Shown: positions 21,204 to 33,314, counted from the first letter of the stretch. The stretch is 64,000 nt of DNA from Daedaleopsis sinensis (GCA_033807695.1 CM066301.1:2232001-2296000), one strand, 5' to 3'. Translations and numbers: made by a program. Notes: generated from the letters alone by a model not told the origin.

Positions 21204-23618
21204 GGTCGGCTAGAGGAGAGGAGGAGGAGTGGGGGGACGAAATGAAACAGGAACGCCGACGCGAGGGATATATGGCTCTCCATGAAGCGGGGGGACGGAG
21301 ACGACTATCGAGTTTGGGGACCCCGATCTGAGGCACCGCCTTTCCCAGGCTCGCGAAGGCATTTAGAGAACTGACTTCGCTCGGGCCTCTGGTTTGATGG
21401 CCTCCTGTCCTGGAGAGCGGTGGGAAAACAAACAAGGTGGGCGAAGAGCCGAGTCAATGTCAATTTCGTCCCGATCCCGTCTCGCTCACTGGGGCCGCGC
21501 GGGCTCCAAGGAGGAAAGGCGGCATTGGGCCGTCGCCGTCGCGCCTTTTGGCAACAGAGCGCACCAGGGGGGGCTGCCGTCTCGCACCGAACAGATGCAG
21601 GTGCGAGAAGCTCCGCCGAGCTGCGCACCGTCGCGCAAGCAATTCATACAACGAAATGCCGAGCCCAGGGAGGGCAATGGTGGGTGACATGGCGATTGAG
21701 GAAAGATAGGGCCCGCTGGCGCCCATCACGACACTGGCACGCGCACCGGGCCCCCATCGCGGCCTCCACACGACATGGATCGGGACTTTTATGGAATCGC
21801 ATGCACGCGCGCCCCGTCTCGCAAGAGGAACACCGAGCATGCGCAGAGCCTGTCGCCGCCGCAAGGGCGATGGCGGGCTCTGTGGGCAGCGCGACGCGAA
21901 GGGCATGACCGTTCGGGTGCAGTCACACACTGAACAGGCGATTAGCAGTACCGGCGGGCGAGCAGGCAGCACGCGCGATGCGCCGCGACGTTCTGAGTCC
22001 CCGGTGGCAGCTGCGTCTGCTCGGGCGCCGCGCGGGGGGAGGAAAGGATGAGGCGTCGGGGGGCAGCGGCGCTCCCGGCGCACGGACCCACGCATCGGGC
22101 GCGCCGCCGGGGGAGGCTTCAGATCATGAGATCCAGCGAGCAGGATCTCGCCGACGACGGGGATCATGGACACAATATGGGCGGACAGCGAGAACGCTTG
22201 AACTGTTGGGGGCTGCCCAATGGCGATTCCGCGCCCGCTGCGTGTACGGCATGTCCGACAGACAGCTGCCCGCGGTCCCTGCCCCGCAGCGCAGCGCGAA
22301 CGAACGAGCTGAGCCAGAGCGTGACAGTTTGTTTCAAATCGACGTCCGCGCACGCACGACGCAAGCTGGGGACCGACGCGCTAAGGGGAGACGTCACCGA
22401 CCGAGCACGCACCGCGTCCCCGCAGAGCATGGCGTGCGTGCGCGGGTCTGGGCCGCCGCGCGTCGTGCCGTTCCAGTCGGGCACCGTCCGCGGCCGCCCG
22501 TACAGTGTACAGTGCACACGTCCGGCGGCGCCCCTTCGCTTCGCTTCCCCAGGAACTTCACGCGCGCACGCAGCGCGTCACCCGTATGCGTGTTCGTGTC
22601 TTCCCAGACACGGCCGCGTCGCGAGTAGCCCTGTCCGCGCTGCATGCAAGACGCGGTCGTGCGTGTGCGTCATCGACGTCGCCGGCAACGAGACACTCAC
22701 ATTTCTCGCACTAAGTATGAAGTCGGCCATGTCGAGTCACGACGGCGGCGCGGTCGCGATCGCGCTCGACCTGTGCCTTCGCTTCGGGACGGGACGGCAG
22801 CTGCAGGGCGTGCCAAAGCCAAAACGCGACGACGAGACGCATTACGGCCGGTGCGGTCGCGGTAGGCGAGACGGTCTGGCCGCGTCAGGGTCGTCTGGTG
22901 CAGCCGGAGACGTGTTCCCATGGCCGCGCGAGTCACCCAGACAGTTCCCGACGAGAAAGGCTCCTGGCGCGACAGGAAGAGCGAGCGCGACGAGGGGGAT
23001 TCCGAGGGAGCGCAGGGTTGGGGGGGAGCTGGGGGGGAGAGCACAGGAGGATTCAGCGAACGGGTTTCCACGCGACAGATCCCCTAGACGCCAGCGCGAT
23101 GAGGATCGGCTCGGAATCTGGATCTCCTCCGCGGGCGGCTATCGCGACACTCCACTACCGCCGGCAGCCCTGAGGGCTGCTAAACCGTGCACCTGGAAGG
23201 CACGCGGGCTCGTCGGCGAGCACGACGCGCGCAATATCGCCTACGCCCTCCCATCTGCAATTGCGCGTCCAGAACCCCCAGATCTGTACGGGCGGCCCAC
23301 CTTCGCGCATACACACTTAATTGCTCGTCGTCGGCGATCACGGGAAGCCCGACTCGACTCCGTTCGCGAAACGGGCACGGGCGCAGGAACGCAGGGCAGA
23401 TCATCTCGTCACCGTACCGTACACGCTCTACAGTGGCATCGTTCCCAAGAAAGCTCGGAATGTAATCCAAGTACACGTCGTGTCCGCCGTCGCCACAGCA
23501 CGCGCGTCCCCCGCAGCACGCACGCGCACGCGCACCAGATCTCCCCAACGAGATACGCTTTTTCGTCTGACGTGCGCCGTCCTCTGCGATCCTTCCGCTA
23601 ACACCACCGGGGTCAGAC
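21204..23618. other. Region between zinc-cluster genes C and D
   Basis: No complete gene is supported. The longest open frame in the window (plus strand, 22048-23601) lies here but looks like a GC-driven artefact. On the minus strand, Cys-bearing fragments resembling zinc-cluster halves occur near 22240-22290 (VCRTCRTRS), 21815-21930 (RCSSCETGRAC) and 22700-22720 (CEKC followed by a GTGAGT). They cannot be joined into a full module and may be relics. Confidence 0.35.
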
Positions 23619-24323
23619 TCACGGCCTGATCAGCACGACGTCCAGGAAGGGCGTCCGGCGCGGAGACGTCGCCCCGTCCGACGACGGGCTCAACGGCGAC
23701 GGCGGCGTGTCTATCACCGAGCGATCCGCCTGTCAGCAACGGCACGACAAAGTGGAGACAGAGAGAGGACCGACGGACCTGCGTTGTCGTTGTCGTTGCC
23801 GTTGCCGTTGCGGGTGCCGGTGAGCGTGCAGGGGAGGCCGACACGCGCACAGTAGTGGCACGGGCCCGCACCCGCTGCCGACGCGCAGCGCATGTGCGCG
23901 GTTTTGCTGCCCGACGCGTCGCCATAGCCGTCGTCAGCCACAACGACGTCGACCGGCGGGGATTGCGGGGCTCACCAGTTGTCACACGGACCGTTGCCCG
24001 CGGCGGCCGTCGTCGCCGTCGCGGCGGGGCGTTCGCAGCACTTGCTGCGTTTCGTGCACTCCTCGCAGCTCTCTGCGCCTGGGGGCACCTCACACCTCAC
24101 TGTTCGGAGAAGGTTGTTAACACCGTCGGCGGGCGATCGAGGTGCGGAGTGGAGGGGTAGTATGGAAGTGGGGCTGGAAAGAGGTGGGTGTATGACGCGT
24201 CGACTGGCAAAGAGAAGCGCGTCGAATGCATACGCACACCGAACGCGAAAGCAGCAGCAAGACAGAGACAAATGACTCACCCTTGCGGAAGGAGCACTCC
24301 GTGCAAGCTTTTGGTTTGGCCAT
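23619..24323 (-). CDS. Twin Zn2Cys6 (Gal4-type) zinc-cluster protein D
   Basis: Four exons (24323-24281, 24099-23976, 23906-23779, 23710-23619) give 128 aa. The protein starts directly with cluster 1 (MAKPKACTECSFRKVRCE...): CTEC-x6-C-x8-CEEC-x6-C at residues about 7-38. A 16-residue Ala/Thr-rich linker follows, then cluster 2: CDNC-x6-C-x8-CHYC-x6-C at about 55-86. After a GNGNDNDN microsatellite-encoded stretch the tail is TPPSPLSPSSDGATSPRR and ends FLDVVLIRP. Intron 1 (phase 1 after CTECSFRK) and intron 2 (TG|C in the second Cys of cluster 2) match genes A and C. The two clusters fill most of the protein, so any function must be close to DNA or metal binding. Family and architecture are clear; targets are unknown. 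Confidence 0.78.
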
Positions 24324-25278
24324 AGGATAAGATAGTCGTCCGAAGGGGGGCAGGAACGATTGTGCAGCGGCTGCAGGAGCCCAAGCCCCGGGAGAGGGAT
24401 GGCGAGCGGAGGGATGGGGGAGGGGCGCGACGGGTGGCGATATTTATTAGCATTGACAAAAGCGTGCGGCAGCGCCGGGGGGGCCTGCGTCTTCTTTGAT
24501 ACGATCGGCCGAGATTCGAAAGAGGGCGCATGAGGACGTCTCCGCCGCCGCATCCAGGGTCCCCAGCGCGTGCCACGGGCACGGGCAGAGCGGCGAGATT
24601 CGAGGGAGATGGGGCAACGGACGGGGGGGGACGTGCGCTCTGTTGGCTGTCTGGTACTCGGACGGGCGTGGCGTTTCCGCAGGATTCCGCCTACTTCGTG
24701 ACGCGCGCCTGGCAAGTCCGCCGCGGCCGGTCCCTGTGTCCGCGTCGCAGCTGGAGCAGGCGGCAGGGCGGCGAGTCGACGGCGACGACGGTTCGGAATA
24801 TCCGTCCTTTTGCATTCCAGCCGGCGACGATTAGAGTTCAATTCTTCCCAGATCCGGCTGGCCCGCGTGAAAGGCTAGCGGTCGGCGTGCGGGAGGGTCT
24901 CGGACCATTCCCCGTCCGCCGTCGCCCTCGGTTCGAACAAAAGCGGCGGTCAGTAGGAACATACCGAGTGCAACGTCGATCGGCGCCAGCCGCGAGCGCG
25001 TAGGCCGCAATACAGTCGCGTCTTGCCGAAAGTCAAAATAGTCGCGCGGCGGTTGTAGGCGGCCCAGGGCGCCCCCAGCTGCTTAGTTCAAGACACCTAT
25101 GTGCTCGCATATAGGCTGTGTCTCGCAGCGGCTCCAGAGTGCCATCGCGGGAGCTTGGCGCCCTGACAGCACCGCCCAGGCGCGAGAGAAGTGCGGTAAG
25201 TGGGTGATGATACAACGCCGCCGTGCGGCTGGGAAACCTGTTGGTAGTACATCATCAAACGTTGCAGCTCGCGGCTGC
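24324..25278. other. Upstream region of gene D and 3' flank of MCT-1
   Basis: Nothing I can support as a gene. Short GC-rich ORFs overlap on both strands. One minus-strand frame (ATG at 24815) contains ACSSCDADTG, which resembles a zinc-cluster start but lacks the following Lys/Arg-Cys pattern. Confidence 0.35.
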
Positions 25279-26067
25279 TTACAGCTGCTGAACCTTCCAC
25301 AAATCATCTCCGAGATACGTCACGGTCTCGACGCCGATGCCCTTGTTCACCTGCTTGATCTCCTCCGTGCCGAGCTTGGTGATGCCGATGGCAGCTGCGT
25401 GCTCCTTGCCTTCGGCGTGGATCGCCACCGGCGTGTTCGCGGGCAGCGCCGCGGACGCAGGAGGGAGGTCGCCGCCAGCGGACGTCAGGCCGGGGCACAT
25501 CATGTGGGCGCCCGCGAGCAAGAAGCGGATCGCTCCTCTGTCCACACGCACCGTGGGCAGCACGAAGGGGTCTGGGGTGTAAGCCGCGCGCTGTCAGCTA
25601 GACTCAGGGCGGTAATCTGCATCAGCAGGGTAGGGCAGGGGGGGCACGCACACTTGTGCAGGAGCCTGAGCGTCGGGAAGAAGGGCCCGTCGAAGTGCTG
25701 GAAGAAGAGCGGCTCTCCGTGGAGGGTGTAGATGGAGATGTGTTCTCTACTGCGTCCGAGGAACGCCGCGTCCGAGAGGGGGGCAGGGCGGCGGTACGTT
25801 CGTCATCATCATCGCCTTCCGGCGATCGAGGCACACGATGTGACTGACCATTTGACGAGCGTGAGCGACTCCTTCTTGGGCCAAATCTGCTCGAACGTCT
25901 CTGGCGCGATCTTCCATTGGGCGAGGATGTTCGAGCGGATGGACCGCTGCACGGACGTCTTGACGCTGACTTGGCCCGACACGTCTGCCGAGGGCTGGAA
26001 TCTGCGGCAGCTGCGCTTAGCCGAGGGACAACACGTCGGACGATGTGCGGGCGCACTTTTTGAACAT
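25279..26067 (-). CDS. TMA20: MCT-1/MCTS1 (Tma20) translation re-initiation factor, PUA domain
   Basis: Four exons (26067-26035, 25994-25849, 25749-25652, 25571-25279) give 189 aa, close to the roughly 181 aa of human MCT-1. The N-terminal MCT1 domain includes SIRSNILAQW and WPKKESLTLVKCREHISIYT, followed by PLFFQHFDGPFFPTLRLLHK. The PUA domain begins RVDRGAIRFLLAGAHMMCPG and ends GIGVETVTYLGDDLWKVQQL. The protein pairs with a DENR/Tma22-type partner on 40S ribosomes to recycle tRNA after termination. Exon 1 codes for only 11 residues and the first intron, as placed, is just 40 nt with a GCTAAGC branch-like site. The 5' end is therefore the least certain part. Confidence 0.92.
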
Positions 26068-28116
26068 CTTTGGGACAAGGAAGCAGCTCGAGTATCAGAA
26101 CAGAGGGGAACAGGCGAGGGCGAGGATGGCGGTCGATGCAGGCAGATGATGGCGGTCAGTGGCTGAGATGCTATCGCCCCGCCCGCCCCGGAGTCGGAAT
26201 AAACCGATCGTGAGATCACAGAGAGAGCCGCTGAGTTGGATAATTAGCGTTAGATTCGTTTAGATCTGGCGGAAACCACAGAGGCCAAGTCGCTCCTTCC
26301 TAGTCCTTCCTCCCTCCCAGGCCGACAGCCTTCCGCCGCCCGCCGCCCCGCAGTCGCGGCTGCCATTTCAAATCGCATCCTCGGATTCCAACAATGAATA
26401 TCCACCGAAACCCCATCCCATATCCTCGGTCTGCACGCCTGGCGGGCCCTCCATTCTACCCCCCTACGCCCGCTCGAGATCCTGAGCGCTGCCTGATCTT
26501 CACGGCTGTCACGTCTGTTGGAAGACTGATTTGACTGATGCTTTCCACGCACGCACGCACGTCGCGAGTGCCCGGCGCAATCAGCGCTCACACGCACAGT
26601 TGGCAACTCAGAAATCGTCCACTGGTACCCGGAAGACGAGGACCTGGACGCACCGCGCACACCGGTGTCCGCGTCGCCCTCCCAGAGTGCGCTAGGGAAG
26701 GCCGCCAGCGTACGACACCTCGCCGTTCTAGATTCGCTTCGGGCCATGCGCATCTTCCACGTCCACACTAGCCGAGCTTCTGGCGTTTCAGCCCAGGGCC
26801 GGCCGGCGTCGGACCTCGTCGGACTCACCATCTGGGAGCCCAAATGGGCAGTTGCCAGTTGCCTGCTTTGCAATTGGTGCACTATAGCCAGCGAGGGCCG
26901 GCTTAGGAAGGCTGTCGCTCTTTCCTTCTATGGACCCACATAGCCTCCAACGCGAACCACTTGGCGCGGGCCTACCGTTCCCGTGGCACGCCCCCTCCTC
27001 CTCCCTCCTCCTCCGAGTCCTCGCCGGCAATAATCGCCTGACGTGCCTGGGTGCTGTCGTCGCACGCATCATGCGTTTCAGGGTCCACCCCGCAGCAGAT
27101 AACGCAGCGTGCGGCAGCACAAGCCATGTTTCAATGCCGACTCCCGAGGACCGACGGGCACCTGGCACCCCGGCCTCCGAGGAGTCGTCGCCTGGTCGAT
27201 CTCAGTGCGCAGCGCGCATCGCGCAAGACTCGAACTCGGACCCCTCGAGGCACGCCCCCCCTCGCCCGCGCGTCCGCGCCCGCGCTGCTCGCGTTCCTGC
27301 TCGAACTTGGAGCCGCAAGGAGCGGTACTGCATCCATATCCGGGCACCATCATCATAGAAGCTGTGGCGCTGCCCGTGGTTGGCGCACGTGGCACTGTCA
27401 TGATCACAATGTTGAATGCAGGTGTACGTGATGCTTATGCGCCCGGCACGCGCCGCTCGAGTCAATGAACACGCCTCGTTACATCATCGGTTTCCTTGTG
27501 TGGGACCGTGAGTGTACGTGCGCGCGTGAAGGGGCATTCAATCCTACTAGACCCTTAGTTCGAAGCAGAGGACCCTGGCGACGAGCGACAATTGACAACC
27601 CCCAACAAATTGGGGAAGATGCGAGTGGACACGAGCACGTCCGTGAAGAGGGAAATGGGACCATGTCGATGTCGGGACGTGGAGCAGAACCAAGCAGCGG
27701 CGACGTTCGCCGCGTTGCGCCGCGACGACCCGCGCCGTCGGGCGTGCATCGCTCGAACGAGCAGTACAAGGTAAGAGCAGGACATGGAGCAATTGATACA
27801 TTACTTCTCTCGTATTCCTCTGCCGGAAGCTATTGTTACATGTGTGGTAGATGCGGGGGAACAGCGAGATGCGATAGCAAGAGTACACGGCTGCTGACGA
27901 ACGAGGCGAGAGACCGGGCGAAGAGCAAGCCAACGGGACGACAACCGTTGGCTCGTTTGCCACAACCAAAGGGTGTGGAGGGGATGCATGAGGACCAAGG
28001 GGATGGGAACGAGGGAATTGGTGACGAGAACGTGGAAGGGGATAGCAGACGGGCAAGTCGTCGCGAAAACTGAACGTCTATCATACAGTGACAAGATAAG
28101 TCATGCGGTCCGTGTT
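26068..28116. other. 2-kb stretch between MCT-1 and CRM1 without a supported gene
   Basis: The plus-strand frame ending at 26943 contains a protein-like segment (NSEIVHWYPEDEDLDAPRTP at about 26602-26661, then LAVLDSLRAMRIFHVHTSRA). It could be a last exon following the acceptor near 26597, but no upstream exons were found. The plus-strand frame 27465-28073 lies antisense to the region beyond the CRM1 3' end. No repeats of note. Confidence 0.35.
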
Positions 28117-31100
28117 TCAGATGTCTTCGTCCTTGTCTTCCAGCTGCGACGGCTTCAGCATGCCCGGGATGCGCATCGCCGCCTCGCGCTCTTCCTGCGC
28201 CTTGCGCTGCGCCTCTGCCTCCTTCTCTTCCAGGAAGAGGTCTGCGTTGTCTCCGGAGAACTCCTTGAGCTGAACGAGGAAGTCGCGCAGTGCGAGCTTG
28301 AACCTGTTGATGTCGCTGTGGAACTCGCCCAAGCACACGACGAACGTCTGTATCTGCGCGCTGTTCCCGTTCGGTCGATGTCAGTCACATCAGCATGAAG
28401 AGAGTAGCGCCGGATTACTGACATTTGCACGTGAGAGAACGCAGACTTGAGCAGATTCGCAGTGTACTCGCGCAGGAACAAGGCGTTGCTGATGTTGGGA
28501 TCGGGCACAGCCGCTGGGTCGAAGAGTGGAACCATAATCTGGTTCGTCTCGACCAATTGGAACATCCGGGCAAGGAGCATCGACTGAAGCTTGAAGCCGC
28601 TCTTGTGATCAGTATCCGTGAGGACGTAGAAAATGTCCTGCATGATGCTCAGGAAGTACTGCTGGAAGAATACGTTGGCGACCGAGGGGTCAGCACCCGC
28701 GAAGTTGTTCACGACCTCTAGGCACACTGCGACACCATCCCATTAGCACACCCACGTCATGGCGCGGGGATAAGGCACTTACAGTTCAGACCAGTCTCAG
28801 CGATATCCCGCATCGTGTGCTTGATGGCCCAGATGATGCTGTCCATGAACAGCTTGAATTGCGGTGGTGGGATGGTCAACAGAGCTATGTGTAAATTTAG
28901 CGTGGGTGAAGAATGCGCTGTATGTGAGCAGAGGCACGCACCAGGGAAGCAGTTCAAGTTGATCGCACGGAGCAGCTTGAAGAAGCCAACGCGGTGTTCT
29001 GGGAACTCTGAGAAGTCTTGATTGATCATGTTCAACGTCGGCTCAAAGACGGCGTCGAGGATGGCGGGCACTTGGGGCGTGAGTAAAGGCTGCGGCGATC
29101 ATTGTCAGCGTGACGTCCAACGCCAATTAGACTGGGAAGCACGTACTCCAAGGCGGCCGATAATCGTGGCCATGACATTCAGTACCTCGGCATCTCGGGC
29201 TGCCGGTACGTTGCGGTTGTAGTCACCCAGGATCGCGTCAAGGAGAGGCGGCATGAAATTCCCGTTCACGGTCTCGAGATCCTCTGACTTCTTGATGAAC
29301 GTCTCCATGAGCTTGAGAATTTCTTTTTTGATAGTACGAAGCTGCCGGACTTTCGGTGTCTTCGTCGCGATGAGCCCTGAAGGTGAGCAGATGAGTAACC
29401 CTCGAGCATAGTATACACAAGGGGGACTTGCCATCTCGAGCGACACTCTCGCTGATGATGCTGCTGACAGCCTTGTACAGACCCAGCATGTCGAGGAATA
29501 TCCGACCTATTTGGGGAAGGTAGAATGTTCCTATCGAGGTGCACGCTGACACATTCGTCTTCAAGACATTTGACAAGATCTTGATGTTGTCGAGGCTGCT
29601 CAACACGTCCATGTTCTGCGCTGCTTGTGCCATTAGAGAATCCCACTGTGCGATGCATTATTATCTTGATGGCCTGTAGAACATAAAGGAACGTACCGCA
29701 TTATTTGGCAATTCCATGAGTTTCGCTATGAGCTTCTCCTGCTGTGGTTTATTCGGCTGAGCCGAAATCATGTACCCGACAGCCTCGTAGAAGGTATGGA
29801 CCTGCGATGGCACAAAGCCTCAGTGGATGGATGCAGTGTACGCGGAGACAACGAACCTGCTGTGGTGACAGGTCGACTGTTATCCTGTGAAGAAGACGCA
29901 GGATCTCGTCGACGAAAGGCTCGGACTCTCCGGATTGATGCATGACGAAATGACGGCGACATTTCTGGGCAATCTTGATGAAAGTGTCGCAAGCCATGTC
30001 CTGTACACCTGTATTTGGAGTGAGAAATGTCCTGCGAGTAACATGTATAAACTCATGTATAAACTGTACCTTCGTGAGTCTCGTGCATAAACTCGAAGAG
30101 CTTGTTGACAACGGTCTTCAAGAACTTCCAGTGTGCCTTGAGGAATCGAGGGTATTGGCCAACAATGTACATGATATCCGATGCGACCACGGCCTTGTTG
30201 TCCTTTCCACGCTTGATTTCGCACAACCCAAGCAGATCCTTGATGACGGTAACCAAGAATCGCTTCTCGGTCTCCTCGTCTGCAACATGTGGTTAGCGAG
30301 TCAAACTCGATACTTTTGATGAACACGCACTCATAGCTCCGGATATAGAACCAATTGCCCAACAAAGCGTGTTGAGGTTCTGCCATGACCACTCCGACCC
30401 ATCCACCTGTTTCTGCAACTTCTCCGTCAAGATGCTCTCCGTGTCCGTTACGTCCAAATGCGTAAGATACACCAGGAGTTCGCGCATGGACTTGTACAGC
30501 ACGATTGTATCGCTTTCCTTCATGAACTCGCGGACGATCTCTCCTTCCTCGTTCTCGACAATCAAAACCTACCATAGAGTGTGTGTGAGAAACGACGATG
30601 ACTTGAGTGATGATGGACAATAGCGTACCTCCTCAGGCTTGACCATTTTCTCGATAACCACTAGTCGGAGGTTTGAGAGTACGTCGCTATAGATGTTCTT
30701 CCGCAACGAGATACCGTTGAGCATACTACTGCCACTCCCCAAGCTGAGACCCATGAGGAGGCCGCTGTCCCCGATGGGCAAGGTCTGGATCTCCTCGTAC
30801 AGTTCCGCGACAAGTTTCAACCAGTATTCCAAGCAGATCTTGAAGATCTCGCGTTCGTCGACCTGGGAAATCTTGACCATATACAAGTGCGCGTTTAGCA
30901 GTACGTCACGATTGGCGTCAGTCTCGACGGCACGAAGATGGTTGGAGAGGAAGTTGCAAAGGAAGAGGGCCAGGTTGAGGACTAGCTCTTGACCCGCATC
31001 CCCTGCGTTCGCATATGCTTGTGCTATATTCGTGCTCGGTGGTATCATGCGATTTACCGAGGTCATGACCATAGCGAACAGGATAACGAACTTCGGGTCG

Positions 31101-32242
31101 TACTCCGGGCCAACGTTGAGTCCGGCAATCTCGGCGAGACATTTGAGAGTGACGTTGCGGAAGTCGGGGGCTTCCAAGAACTAATAAAGTGGAGGATGAT
31201 ATGAACGCTATAGAGAGCACAAGGAACGACACAGACTCACCCGGTTCAGCAGCAGATCAATAATGGTTGTCTCGAAGATGTATCCCAAGGGGATCCAGTT
31301 GAGGAACCTCAACAGCGTCTCCAACGTTGCCCTGATCAGCGATGTCTTCTGTGCCTCTTCCAGAATCTCCGAGCAGAGCTTGAAGATTTCCGAGAACTCG
31401 CCGCACATCTGATTCTTCAGGTTTTTGACCTTAGCTTGGGTCATCTGCTCTGCCGAGTAGTCGAAGATCTCCTCGGAAAGCAGTTTGAGAATGACCATGT
31501 TATTCTCGCACAGGGAAAGGTTGGTCTTGGAGGACTCGACTAGTTCTGGGATAAATGTTGGCCAATTGTGCGGCCACTCCTGCTTCAAGATCTAGAGACC
31601 GTAGGGTGAACGCGTCAGGAGTGTGTGAGTGCATAGAATGCGGGACCGCCCACCTGGACGAGGGCAAGGTTCAACTTGTTGAGGTACGTTTTCTCTCTCC
31701 GCATTGTGGCTTCATCTGACGCAACCTTGACCGTGATTCCGACAACGAAATTGCGAATTCCTACATAGTCTAGAATTCACAACACTGCGAATGCGCCACT
31801 AGGCGAGTACGAACCTTGCCGTTGGCCATCCGGGAGGGATTTCCACCTCGTAGTAATCAACTTCTCCAGGATTTGCAAGCCGATGTACTTGACGCGCTTG
31901 AGGTTCATGGGAGAAGGGCCGTAACAGATATATACTCACCTTGGTCTGCGCATATGATGAGCGTTCAAGTACATCGGGTACCCTAGTCCACGCTTCCGGG
32001 TTGTCTTGGAATTGGGTCAAGACTTGCTGGGCGAGTTGTTGCTGCACATGGGGCCTGTAAGGAGCAAGAATCTCACGGATGATTAGCGACACGACGTACC
32101 TCCTGCCCAGTACCCCCGTAAAAAGCCATGACCACTCTGTCCATGAGCGAGACATCGAACTCTTTGGAGAAGTCGAGTATGCCCTTTAGCCTGTTCAGTA
32201 CGAACGGTCGGTATGAGCAGTGGGTGAGCAGCGTACCTCCAT
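28117..32242 (-). CDS. CRM1: Exportin-1 (Crm1/Xpo1) nuclear export receptor
   Basis: This RanGTP-dependent HEAT-repeat receptor carries leucine-rich NES cargo through nuclear pores. The start is [20 protein letters not shown], with a tiny first exon coding Met-Glu and acceptor GCTAAAG. CRIME-domain exons follow ([40 protein letters not shown]). The NES groove region shows [40 protein letters not shown] and [15 protein letters not shown]. Later exons read [28 protein letters not shown] and [20 protein letters not shown], and the end is an acidic tail ([11 protein letters not shown]). More than ten short introns interrupt it. Length is about 1,070 aa, as expected. The Cys in GLCE corresponds to human Cys528, the leptomycin B target. 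Confidence 0.95.
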
Positions 32243-33314
32243 GGTGGCAAATGGGATCGATTGACGCGTGCAGTGGTGGTCGTCGTAGTAGTCGATGTCG
32301 AACCGCTGACGAAAGAACCCAAAGGCTGTGGGCGGTCAAGTGGGCAAAGGGTGAGATCTAATGGATTGGATCTTGTCTTATCTACGGCCCCTCGGCACTT
32401 ACTCCAGCTATAGTCAAATTCAACCTCCGATAGAAGCCGATAGAGCGGTATATTATTCAGTCATACTTACACGCGCTATAGGTTGACTCTGGCTTCCGCG
32501 GCCGACTTTGTCGATCTTAGCGAGAGTAAGCTACTCTCAAGGGAGTACTATTAGTAGTACTGCCACCAGGGTGCATCTCTGATCACTCCGTCATTTGTTT
32601 GAGGCTGTTTTAGTGTCTATTGACACTTGATGGCGAGGAAAGCCGCTGCGATGCGCCCACAACTTTTCTACAAGTCCCTTCGCTCCTACCCCCGTCGTCC
32701 TGAGCGGCCTAGAAAATTTGCTAGACCTCGCACTGGGCACACCGTCTGCACAGCTCCTGCTTCATCGACACGAGGCCGGCGCGCTCGTCAGGCACATATC
32801 GATGAACTCGAAGTTGAACAGGACTCTGGTCCGGTCTCCAAATCCTCATGGCAAGTATCACTATAACGATCATACACTGCAGAGTCTACGCAGGGCATTG
32901 GCTACATACGTATCTGCGGGATCTATCTCGTTCACACGCAAACTTTCGGAGGCATTACAAGCACTTCCAAATCGCACAAAAGTAGTCATTGATTTATGAC
33001 ATCGCATCGCACCTGAGATGTGAGACTGCCAGTATACCTATTACTTCCTTCATACTGCCCAAGAGGATGTCTGCTCCAATACAGAGCTGCCTTCGGACGG
33101 TCGTAGGCTGTTGTAGGAGTAGAGTCAACAGATGAGCGCTAGCTTTCGGACGGTAATCACAATCGTGACAAACGCGCTACGTGACATGCATCATGTGATC
33201 GCGTTTAAACGCGTCACACTTGTTCTTGTTGTACTGAGGATCATTAGGCGCGCTCTCAAGGCTAACATCTACCACCAACTTCGACCTACGACAGTCTTCG
33301 CAAGTCATCATATA
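32243..33314. other. Region between CRM1 and SPC24
   Basis: This 1.1-kb stretch holds the CRM1 promoter and the SPC24 promoter. ACGCGT (MCB-type) at 33209-33214 lies about 100 bp before the SPC24 ATG. Around 32640-32999 a plus-strand frame without a good start codon reads like protein (GLENLLDLALGTPSAQLLLH, then ALQALPNRTKVVIDL and stop at 32997-32999). It may be a gene fragment or relic of unknown identity. A second overlapping frame begins at ATG 32630. Confidence 0.4.

Noticed and set aside
22048..23601. Longest open frame in the window, plus strand, 517 codons
   Set aside because: Arg/Pro/Ser/Ala-rich without any domain, overlaps the last part of zinc-cluster gene D on the opposite strand, and lies in DNA whose GC content keeps several frames open at once.
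27210..27260. tRNA T-arm-like GAGTTCGAGTC on the minus strand
   Set aside because: No matching acceptor, D or anticodon stems could be placed within 100 bp.
27465..28073. Plus-strand ORF of 202 codons ending near the CRM1 3' end
   Set aside because: No domain, poor composition, and ends against the 3' end of CRM1; probably non-coding.
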